DNA of 64,000 bases, from the NCBI GenBank assembly GCA_015350385.1, contig WNKI01000005.1, forward strand, positions 1,350,784-1,414,783, read 5' to 3'. A program made the position numbers and the translations under genes. Shown piece by piece: positions 31,801-43,800 of the stretch. Origin of the DNA: Aculops lycopersici (Eukaryota; Arthropoda; Arachnida; Trombidiformes; Eriophyidae). Under the pieces are notes generated by a model. The model ran no database searches and was not told where the DNA came from. It saw nothing but the letters and a program-made list of their open reading frames with translations. Each line of letters begins with the position of its first letter. Positions within the stretch are counted from its first letter, which is position 1.

Positions 31801-34800
31801 GAGGAGCCCGGCGAGCGAGTGTCACGGCAACAGGTGGTCGCACGCACGCAAGTTGCGTAACTCACACCACCTCCGGTTCCAATATCAAGACGATTGTTTG
31901 CGCCGACGGAGGAGATTTTGCTCACTCGCTTGCTTGTCTGGTGGTCCAACAGCTACGGGCTCAGCTGATACTACTGCTGCTGCCGCTGCTGCTGCTGCCA
32001 CTTGGTAGTTGTCGCCTGCGCCGCGGATTAAACAACAGGAAATTGGCGTCCGGATCGCACAGGTGGCTGCTCGGCCACAAGCACCATACTGAACTAACGG
32101 TGAATTAGGACAGACGGCGATGGAACTTGACAAGACTCGCTGCCGCCACGACTAAATTTAACGGCAATCCAAACAGAGTGGACATCTCAAGTGGGTCGTC
32201 GCTTACTCGACTCGAGAGATCGAGCGTTTGCCTCGGTTGCCTTGGTTCGGTTCGGTAGGTGCGCTTGTCGCTTTGAGTGTCCGCTTGTTTGTCGAGATTG
32301 TGAGCCAAGCACACGGACACACTCAAGTCTCAAGCTTTCACATTCGAGGACTTGAGAGATGGGCCGGAGAGCAAAAGAGGTAGCCAGAGAGACAGACGAA
32401 AGATAAACACTCGACTGGAGCGATGCAAGCGGGCGAGTCCATATTTCTCACACACCCAGCGGCGCAAAGTGACCACTCGGCAAGGAGCTGGAGTCGCCGT
32501 GAGAGCCACCAAGCTGCCGACTGGAACGTCGCGACTCCAAATTGAATCTTCGACTTTGAACGCCGCGAACTGAATTGAATTGAACCTTTAGTGAGTTGCC
32601 ACCGCCGCCGCCACTGCTCCTGCTGACGGAATTCAAGCAAGCTCTAAATTCCGCCAGCCGCTACTTGTCTCCATTCGAGAAGGAGCAAAAGCTGAGGTTG
32701 AAACTTGAACTTGAGACGCTCACTCAAACATCCGCACGCTTAGTCAAGTTTGTCGAGGAGGCCAACGATGACCAACAAGTTTGCAGTCCAGTTATTCGAG
32801 AGTTCTGGCCATAAAACACCGCGGCAACCTGTTTTCAATCCGCCACTTGTTGCCATTGCTGCGACTTTTCTCTCCCTCTTAAGCGCCAACTCTTCGGCTC
32901 GGCCAACAGAGTGAGGCGAAAACAAATGAACGAGACTCGCTCCGAATGAGAGAGATCATTTTTCCCAGAAGAACAATGACTGGCCGCTAATGTTGATGTT
33001 GACGTTGTTTTTGTTGTTGTTGTTGCTGTTGTCGGTGTTTCTTTCGAATCTATCCGGTTGCGTCGTCACCAGACTCAAGAGTGACTCGTAACTTCTAGGG
33101 GAAAAACTGGCTTGCTAAAGAGTTGGCGTCGCATTCTCGAGGTCGCCACTTCCGGCGGACAAACTCGACGAGCTCCTCGGGGTGTCCTCATCTTTAATCT
33201 CTCCTTCTGCTTCTGCTTCTGCTTCTGCTTCTGCTTCTGCTGCCAGTGACTCGAGTGCTGACTCGACTCTAAACCGCTAAACGGGCCGCTCCATTAGCCG
33301 CAATGTCGAAGCTCGAGAGGCGAAACTCTTGCTAACTTGTGGTCGTTAGCCGCAGCGACTTGCGGCCGTCATTTTGATCATTCATCATCATGCTCCTGGT
33401 AGGAACCTGACGAGAGCATTCGGCGAGAAACTCGATGCGCTCGAGATGAGGTTTCCGTTGGCGGCTGCTTAAAATTCAGCTCCTTTGCGCGACCAGAATC
33501 CAAAGCTGAAATTTCGACGAAACAACGAAAACAACCACGACGAGCTTGCCAATCCCAGAGGAGCGAGTCAAAAGTTCATCTCGCACTCCAAGGCAAGAGA
33601 GCAGGTAAGCAAACAAACAAACCTCAAGGATTGTGCAAATTTTGTCGCTTCGTCGGCCGAGTCGCTCGAGTAAGATCTTCATTCGTTGGTCTTGTGAGTC
33701 GGCTGCAACAGCGTCGTCGTCGTAGTGGTGGACGTTGTTGTTGCGTAACGAGCAGGCTAGTGGACGGAAGCTGAAAAGAGGAACAACCTTAGGGGCTAGG
33801 CGGCCCAACCTGTTGATATGTCGCAAACGCCACAAGCTCGAGACTCCAGCCCGACGGTCAATTGTTTGCGGCTACAAAACTTGTCGGCGGTTGCGTAACT
33901 TTTGTGACGTTGCTTTAGTTGGGCCAAAACTGAGCTTGTTTGACTTGAGGAAATAGCTGAGAAATCTCGTAAAATAACATAACTCTAGCGGCTAATGAGC
34001 TCCCATATCTCATGTCCCATTCTTCTCTTTTCATGTTATGTTCAGTTATGTTAACTTGACTGGCAGAGAAAACTGCAAGTAAAGTGGCCAATCGACTGAC
34101 TAGTTCTGCGTCTTGTTATGTTATTTTATGTTATGTTAAGTGGCCAAGAGTCTTGTTATTTGAGAACATAATCGACTCGCCAACAGAAACTCGAGACTCG
34201 CTTCTCCAACAACTTGAGCTCTCGACGCCGTCGTCGTCGTTTGCCTCACGACCGCAAGACGGAGAGCAGCAAAAGTGTTGAAGTTTCCTATTTGGCCGAG
34301 GAGCTTTACCAATCGGCGAGTTGGAAAACTTACAGCTAACTGTTTGGCTCCAAGTATGAATTGCAAAGGCAATTTTCTATTCTTTGAATGGCGCAAAATA
34401 GTAGCGACCACTTCTACAAGCTGGAGTTTTTTTCCCTCCCTGATGACGCAACGTCATTCAAATATTCGTGATCTACTTGACATAGAAAACTGCACACATT
34501 TTGAGGCGTCGACAGGGCGAGTCGACGACGGGGCGCTAATCTGGGCAGAAAAGTGATGGATCCCAGCTATCGGTATCCGTCGTCGTAGTCGTTTGTCGGC
34601 GAGTTGATTGTTGAAAACTTGGCCACTTGTTACCTCGTCGTCCTACAAGTCGTCGTCCAAGAATCGGTGGCGCCAAACGAGCGGACAGTTTGGTGTCGAC
34701 TTTCGTTTCATTTGGTCTGGTTGTTGGAATATTCAAAAAGCGCAGGTAGTGCACACAAGTGGCCGTCGTGCGATGAAACTTTTCCGTGCCACCAGCCACT

Positions 34801-37800
34801 TGAGTGGCAGTTGCATTCCTTTTCCCTCTGTCTCTCTCCCTTTGCCTCGCAAGGGAGTTTTCAACGGAAATTCAGACGACAACTGGCCAGTTGCTGCGAG
34901 CAAACTAAGAACGCGACCAGCGAGCTAGTGACTTGCCAGCATCTAGATTCCACTGCTCAGATTAGATTATATTCTCATAGCCATTAAGATAAGAGAGAGA
35001 GGCTGTTGTGTGTTGTGTTGAGTTGTGTCGAGTTGTGCTGCCCTGCGTTGTTTGGCTCGTTTGCCCATTTGATTTCTGAGGCACCGTTACACTTGGCCGC
35101 CCGTCGAACTTCAGTCCCGAGACACAACGCCAACGACTTCGGGCGCAACTAACTGGGCAGATTCCAGCTCCAATTTAACTGAGTTACAATGTGAAAATAT
35201 GCAAAGCTATACTCTTGCCTCAGTCATCCAGCCATTTGTCGGTGACAGCCGCAAATCATCATCATTCTGTTTGTGGCTTGCGGTCTTGCTGCACACGGGA
35301 ACTCGCTTCGGCCACTTGCTCATCATTAGCGCGCACGCAAACGCCAAGCTAGCTCGCCATTCAGTCACTTGCTGACTGAATGGCGACTCGCCTGCGATGA
35401 GTCGGCCGGCCAAGTGGCGATAAATGAGCCGCCCTTTCTGAGTCGCTCTTTTCTCCCTCTCTAGTTCATGGAGCTAGCCAGACGGCTGAGACTTGGGAGC
35501 TGCAATTTGATTCTCTTCTTCGAAATCGTCCATTTCAAGTTCCTCGCTTTCATTTGCACCATTCGTTTGTCATCCTCGTAGTCGTCCTCGTCGCCGAACC
35601 CGATAGACAAACTAACGGGCTGGAAACCTGTTGATCCAGTCTCTCTGGAACACAAATGCGCCTTTCAAAACGAAATCACCCCTTCGTCTCGTTAGTGGCG
35701 CCTGTCAGTCTAAATCTCGGGTGGTTGTTCTATTCAGTTGCTGGGGAGTTTCGCCATTTCAGCTCAGATCCAGTGAAAGAGGGAGAGGAGACTTTGTGGC
35801 GATAGTAAGGCAACAAATTGAGCTGCAAGTGTAACAATTGGATCGGATTGGAATCGCCCTCGCAAATTTGACCAACGCTCAGTGGATCCTCCAGTCAAAG
35901 CCATAGGAAGACCGACAAACTCGGCTCCTCGTAGACTGAGGAGTCACAAGCCGAGCCGTCTGTTTGAGGAGGCAAACAGACGGGTCGAGTCCAGTGCTCC
36001 AAATCGCGTAGATAATTGCCACTTTCCGGCCAAAACCGAGCCGTTTCCGCTGCAACCTGCTGAGTTGTTGGCGGCCACGTTTGCTTGACGCACAATCGAT
36101 AGGCCGCTCGTTCCCCTATTACGTAACAGTAGCATCAGGAGGTTGCGAGTCTGTTTCTTCTCCGTGGAATAGCAGCAGTGAGGTCGACAGGAGCGACAAC
36201 ATAATCTCTTGTTCAAATGTGCCATTGATTCGCATGTCAGCACTTGGAGGTCAACACCCGCAACTGTTTTGCTCACTCCTTCGAGGGCTCGCTCATTTCA
36301 CAATGCCCTTCATCCACGACGAGAGCTCGCACAGAGAGATATAAGCGATTGCGTACCGCCAACTTCCGGCCCCTCCACCAACTAAGGGTCCAATTAATAC
36401 ACTGAGCTGCGTGGCGGCAATCGCCACAAAGACCTATGGCGATTCGGAGACAACGATGCCTTGACTTTATTACCACCGAGTTTGACGTTTGCAAGAATCC
36501 GATGCGACACAATGGAGCGAATGTTTAGTTTCGCTTGAGTAAAACAATGGCTCCGTCGTTCTGCTGTCCATCGGCCACAAAATGACTCCTGAAGTCGATT
36601 AAAAGAATGGAGCGAGTAGACTACCACAAACCGAGCTAAACCAAACAGGTTGCCCAACTTCTTACGATCGATTTGTCCCCAAGCAGAGCGAGAAATATGA
36701 GCCATGGAAGTGGCGGTGGTATTGGCGACAGGTGATTTCGAACTCTCGGGTCGTTTAAAAGTCGAACCAACAAACAAAGTTGGTGAACTTTTTCTCTGCT
36801 CACCTGTCGACGGGTTCGATTTTCGTCGTCATCAACTTGGTCGTGGTCGGCGGCGGCGGCGGCGGCGGCGGCGGTGGCTTAGTTCAAGTTTCAAAGTTCC
36901 GAGTCAAAGGTAAAGTCCTCGAAGGTTTGCTGTTAGCTGCTTGGTGTTGGCACAAACGAGCGAGTAAATGATTTTTCTCGCCAGCCTCAGCCACCACCTC
37001 TGCTATTGCCGAGTCAATTGAGGAGGCAAATAGGAGGAGATTGTGTGTGTGTCATTATTGCAATGTTTTAGTTTGGTTTCTCTTACCCAAGACTAAAGCA
37101 AAGCGCGACTTGCTATTGGTGCTGCCATTTGAACTCACGCAAAACGCAATCACTGACTTGACATCGAGCGACCGATTTGGTTGCCAGTTAGACTTTGCGA
37201 CGGCGATGGTGACGCCGACTGCAAAAGATAACAAGTGAGTTGCTGCCGCCACTCTTGTCTCTGTTCAGCTGCAGCGAGCAGCAACGACAACAAGCGGTGA
37301 CCACATTCTCGCTTTCCAGTTGGCCACTTTTTTGTCCGCAGTCACTCACTAGTTTTAGACCTTTACTCTCTCACCACTACTACTGCTACCTCCAAAACTA
37401 CTACTACTGTTTCCACTCCAACCATAAGACTCGATGGACTTCGACGTTTCTCTCTCTCTCTCTCTTTCTCGCTGCCAATTTGATGATGCAAAATGATACC
37501 ACTACTTGTTTGCTCTATCTGATCGCAGAGATACCGCTGCTTCCGACGTTTCGATCGCCACACGCCCACTCGGCTGCTGCTCAGAAGTGGGCGTGACACC
37601 TCGAAGTCAAAGAGAGATGCGACTTGAGCGAGAAAAGTCGCAACAAATCGAAAACATGCGGCTGGTGCGAGGGGAGGCTGCAAGTGTCATCGCGCACACC
37701 TGTTGTTGCCGCTTGTTATTGGACACTAAGCTGCCACTCGCTGCGTGCCAGCCAAAGCCACCTGCGATATTCCTGTTCATTGACCTCGAGGCTTTGGATT

Positions 37801-40800
37801 CCTCGGTGTTGGGCTCACGAGGATTCTGTGGAATGACAGAAAGAGCAGGAGAAAATGGCGACACTTTAGCCAAAAACTAAAACTAAACGGAACTAAAGCA
37901 GTCTCTGGAGTAGACTTTTATCCGCTGACTTGAATGCTCGAAGAGGCCAAGTTAGTTTGTCGCGTCCAGTAACACAACATCACCTTTGATAAGTGACCAC
38001 TTGTTACTAACTATTGGTGAGCCAGTTTGTTGGCCGGCGATTCACGTGCCCGATGACATTGCAAGATAAGAAGAAGTAGGAAGAAATTTTGCAATGCCTG
38101 GAGCAAGCTTGACGCGCTAATGAAGCGCGTAAATTTAATTTTGCTCGCCCGACTCGCTCGACAGGATCGTCGTTACATTGAGGCTCGAGCGGTTCTTATT
38201 GTTGCTCACTGTTGTTGATCAACAAGTGGCGGCCGCCACAGGAGCGAGTGCAACGAACTCACACCGCCGTAGCCACAAACACCAAGCGAGCGAGCGAGCG
38301 AGCGAAACGCCGCCGAGCTAGACCACAATCGATCGGCTCCTTCGATTTGCGCGCCGAGGCACCAATTTTCTCCCAACGATCGCCGTCCAATTGACGGTCA
38401 GCGCCACCAATTGGCATAGGCGAGCTAGGGTTGGCGAGCCGTGGCTGCATAAGCCACGGCGATCGACAACAATAGATCCAATGACCAGGTAAACTCTCGC
38501 TCTAGTGCCATTCGATACGACCGCTGGCCAGTTAACTTGGAAACTTTCTTCATTCAAATCTGAATATTCGCGCCAGTAAATGGCGGCACTTGGGCGGCCA
38601 ACTGCATTTAGTCAACCAAGCGGCAATTCGCACGATCAACCCACAAGCGAGCGAAACTTTCAATTGTCAGTTTATTATTGGCGAGGCTGTGTCCTCGTTG
38701 TGGTGGTTGCTCTTGCTATTGCTGCAACTTTTCCATTGACTTCGAGAAGTGGACAAGCAAACAAAAGCTCGCCAGCGAGCAGCGAGCTGGCTGATTGCAT
38801 ATTTCACCTGTTGATCAGAACCCAGTGGATGGGGGATGGAAGCTTTTCGATTGAAGCCCCCTTCCCTTGTAAAACTCAACAACGGGACACTCGACGCAAC
38901 GAAGCGTCAAGCAGGTCATCACATCGCCACTTGTTGATTTCTCGCCGATGTGTTGTCATTTCCATCCCTCGCCAGCCAGTCGATTGGTTTGCTGGTCGAT
39001 TAGCGGCATTCTAGACCTCTCATCGAGAGTCCGGCTCGACGGAAAGAAGTCCGGTAGCAAGTGGCGGTTATAAAAGTCATTGGCGACTACTACGACCACT
39101 ACCACTAGGATCACGGCGCCCACAAATTGCCACTCTTATCCCGAGTCATCAATTGCTCGACTTTCTTCACTTCCTAACTAGAAATGATGAGCTAAAAGGA
39201 GTCAAAGTCGAGACGTTTCTTAGACGGGCGAAATTTTCTCGCTGATCGATTATTACTATTTACCCAACAACGACACTAGCACTAACAACAACAGCTATAC
39301 TACAAGCTAGAATCTGGTCGGGAATCCTTTGTGCGCGCCCTGCGACCCATCAACAAGTGGCTGGCCATTTGCCTCTACTGAAGCCGTCCCTCTACTGCTG
39401 CTGCAAATGAGTTTTCTCCTCTAGAACAGCCACCAGTTGTTGCCTTCGAGAGCCGGCGTCGCTTAGCCGCGGTTGTCGCCGGGACCCGCGAGCTCGCTAC
39501 TCGAGTTAGGTCGGCCCGGCGGCCAAATGTACTGGGCCAACGGAGAAGAGGAGTCGTGATCAGTCGATTAACACAATTAGCCACTCGCTAGCTGAAGGTG
39601 ACGCAAGTGGCCGCTGCTAGTGCAGCGCTACCATAAGTTGAAGTGGCGACGAAACAGGTAACGTTCGTTGCTTGCAGGCGAGCAGCTGATTTTGCTCCGG
39701 TGCACGACTTTCAAATTATAACACAGGCGCAGTGGCCAGCTTCTGTTTGTTAGCTTGCCACTGCGCCGGCTACCTGTTAACTCGCTCTTTTTCAACACAC
39801 GCCTGCTTCAAGCCGGTAGCTTTCATTAGTTTGCAGGTCGCCACTTTACAAGCGCACGCATCAAATTGGAGGCCACTCTAGAAGCTATTCTCCTCATTCA
39901 AGGTCGAATCAAATCAAAAAGCATCACAACGGTTCTTCTTGTTGGCGTCGCTTAGAGCCACTGATTCAGCTTAACTTAATTTCACTGATCCAACGGCAAA
40001 CAGTCGAGGGAGCCAATAGATCGGCCTCTCGAGAAACTAATCGAAAAGAAAGCTACTCTGTCCGCCATTTGCATTGCACAATTCACCTGTTGCACAAGTG
40101 AACCACTTGTGCAATTGGTGGCTGTGATCAAAGTTGGTGTTATTATTGATGCCTTCGAGTGTGTCCTCAATGCTTCGCTCAACTGACCCCGACGATTCGC
40201 TGGCCGATTCGCGAAATCAAGCGAGAGACGAGCGCCGATTAAGCGGCAACTCGACTGCAACTCCTTCCATTGGCTTCATTTGTTGTTGTTGTTGTTGACT
40301 ATGAAGCTGGAGCTGATGTTGATGCTGATGATCTCAGGTAAGTTGCTGGGCGCACCCAGCAACTTACCTGAGTAAAGCAGCTCAATAGGAATCCTCTCTG
40401 TGTTTCCTCAAAACTCTCACACCAAAACCAACGGAAAATCTCTAACGGAATTTTCTTTCCCTTAGAGTGAAGGGTAGGCTGGCGGTGGAGATGTTTGTTG
40501 TTGCTTTGCGAAAAGAAACACACTCGCTCGCCGCAACCATCGACTCGCCCGGATGGAAGCGCCCGGCCACTGGCTTGTCCATGATAAAGTTGCTCGCGCG
40601 CCGCCTACCTGCGAGCGCAATTAGCCGAGCTGTTGTTTCATTTAGCTCCAATGAGCGAGTCGGCGAGATCCAATGGTCAACATCAACCGTTGGGACAATC
40701 CGAGGGCCACACAATGCTCACGAATGGAAGAGCATCGAGTCGGGAAGACACACAAGTGGCTCGCTTGCTCGGCGCACCTACTTGTCCTACTCTCAGCGGC

Positions 40801-43800
40801 AAGCGTGGCGCTCCAATTTGTCGGTGGTGGAAAGAAGACGGACGGAACGTCGGGCAAAAAGTAGCAGCAGCGAGTGCGGGAAGTTTGATGGCGCAAATTA
40901 CTTTTGTGCCCCTCTCGTTGCAGAAATAAGAACTCATATGGCACACGGCAGAGGGACTTGAGGAGACGGAGAAGGAGAAAAGAGAAAGAGGGAGAGATTC
41001 GCTCGGCCAGTTACCTGGATTAATGGCCAACAAGACCGTTAATTAAAAAACCAACTTGCGCTATCCGTCGTCGTCGTCGTCGCCATAGCATTTACCACTG
41101 AAACTCGATCTCGTCGCGAATCGAGAGCATCTCCTGTGCAGCTTGCCATTGCTAATAACTTGGCCAGTCGTCAGCTGACGGCTCGCCGTTTAGATGCTCA
41201 CTAGATTTTGCGGCTCCGGCTTGGCTCTTAGCAAACAGTCGGTCGGTCGGGCGGTCGGCCGCTTGGACCTGCTACAGAATACAGCCGCAATCCAATTTGT
41301 CTTGCTTGTTTTCTATTCACACTTATAAGCTGCTGTTGCCGAACAGCGGCAACAGCAGTAGACTGTTTCACTCAGCTCGCCTCGACTCCGAAGCTGAATC
41401 GAGGGCCGCTCGCGCGCCGTGGGGGCAAAACAAAGGCGCAACAATTAAACTGTCCCGCCGGCCGCAAGCTTTACCTGATCAGACTTGGAAGCTATAGCCT
41501 CGGCGTTAGAAGCAGCGGCGGCGGCAGCAGCAGCGAATCTAATTTGAGGCGCCCGTCGAGTTAGCGAAGAGGTAGTTGTAGTGGCGGCGAAGCAAGCGAC
41601 GGCAGCGTGTAGTTGCAACAGCAGCCTGTTGCTGTCGTACTTCTCTCCACTCGACTGATAGTGGCGCAACATCCGACGCTTCGCACAATGGACCTGCGGC
41701 GCCGCTTTTTGCGCTCGAGTTAAAAAGTTAGCTTGCCAACTTGAGATAAACTGAACAAGTAAACTAAACTCTTGAGCATCAAAAGTGTTTACTTCAAAAC
41801 AGATGATGAGCTTCATTATCATATTAAGCTCATCTGTTTGGCCAGCTAGCTGTAGTCGCTTCCTCTCGCTTGCTTCTAGCTGAATTCTGTCCGCTTTGTC
41901 AGCAGGATAGACAGAAACTGAAAAGGTACACTAAACTGCGGCAACAAAGACTAACGCAATCAGATCCGACTTTTGGGTGCGAGGAAGCCACTCGCTGGTG
42001 TTCTTTTGTGTGCGTATGTATGTACAAGTGGCAACATGAACACAAACACTTGTTGGCGCACTAAGCGCCGACTCTGAATTAAGCTAACGACCGAGCAACA
42101 AGTGTGATTTGCACTTCCGCCGTCCTAAGTCGGTGCGCGTAATTTGCCGCCCGCTCGCTTGGTCCGCAATCTAATCTATCTGCGAGCTGAGCGTTTGGTG
42201 GCAACATCAACATGTGCACAGGCCACCTGTCGATTATGCTAGAATCAAATTTATGGCCACTAGATTGCGGCAGTCGTTTACCGGCATGAGGAAATTACAC
42301 AAACACACAGATCGAAATGAATGCAGAATTAAGATGTTCTCTTTGGGGTGAGTGGGTTAGTTAACCTTATAGTTGGATGTGGCCAACACAACAGCAGCAA
42401 TGAGGACTCCAATTGCCAGATAACTCGGCAAACAAATCGATCCGTTAGTTTGAGAAAAGAGAGATGAGAAAAATGGCAATCAACTCGCTTGTTGGCTCGA
42501 ATATTCTTGCTCATTTGAATCACCGCCAGCCGACGTCAGTGAAGTTGTTGCCGCCAATACTACTTCTGAGGCATCTCGAGAAGCCTCTTGCCTCGAGGCG
42601 AACTATCAAATGCAAAACGTTTAACTAGCTTTGTGCAGAGATAGGGAGCCACTTGTTGCCGTTTCTTGCTCACTGGCTGCGGCGAAGATAGATGAACGGC
42701 TACCTGTTGCCGGCTCTAGCTGCCACCAGATTGGCCAGCTGCCTCGCTGGTCTTAGCTGTATATTTGCTTGGAAAATTTGTATGAAACTCCACAAGTCTC
42801 CACCGGAGACTATGTGGCTCGATTGGTCACAAGAGAACTGGTCTCGATTCAAGAAGCTCGACTTTTGTTTGCTCGCCCAAAACGTTGAGTTTTTCCCTTA
42901 GCTTGTGGAGGCTAGAAAATTAGATTACAAGGCAAGAAATTGAATCGCTTGCAATAGATGATTTTGTTGGACCAAATGGTAACTAGAATTTGGCTTCCCC
43001 AAATGAATGACCAAGTTCAAGTTTGTTGCCTCTTCTTTTGGTGCATGACATGATTACGTATCATATCAGCAAACTTCATGCCAGCGAGTCTATCCACAAA
43101 CAAGATGACAGCCAACTAGCGAGTCTATCTATCTATCGGTAGCAAGCGGCGTACGACTAGCAAAGGGAATGTGGAATGACACAGGTGGCCTGCGGAGGTG
43201 CCACTGGGATCGCCATCTCCTCTCGCTCTTTGAGTTCGTTCGTGGCCAAAAATTTGCGCTCTAATTGCATTTCTCTATCTTCAAGCGAGCAAATGGATAA
43301 AATTTGCCGGCTCAGTTTAGAGGAACTGCCTCTGCTTCTGCTAATCCAACAAATTAAACTCAGAATTCAGAAATTCCAATCAGATGATAAAAATTAAATT
43401 TAACTACACAATCTACGATACTCGTGATGTGAATCGTGATCCCAGGTAATGAGCTGAAGAGCGCATATTAAGCCGAACAGAAGATTTCTCCAAACTTCCG
43501 GCAAAAATCGACAGCCAACAACAACTTTAACAGGTGGCTTTGTCCTCATTAACGGCGCGCATTCATATCACAGTTTCCGATTGCTATCCTGAGGCAACGC
43601 AATTCTCTCCATCTTTTGCTTATGCTCATGACACTTGACTCGTTGCCGGCGGCCATGACAGTTATGCTCACTTTGCATGGTCGTGGCAATTAGTTAACTT
43701 CAGCTCAGTGGCCAGCTTGCCGGCCGGCAAACTCTCTCGATCAAATCTCTAGCTCAGCCCCTCGGCGCCCAAACCGAATCTCAATTTTGAGTTTTGCGAC

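Noticed and set aside
32596..32814. 73-codon plus frame with helical, charged composition in the large intron
   Set aside because: It starts with TTG and has only a weak acceptor (CCTTTAG); open frames of this size are expected by chance in 17 kb of this base composition.
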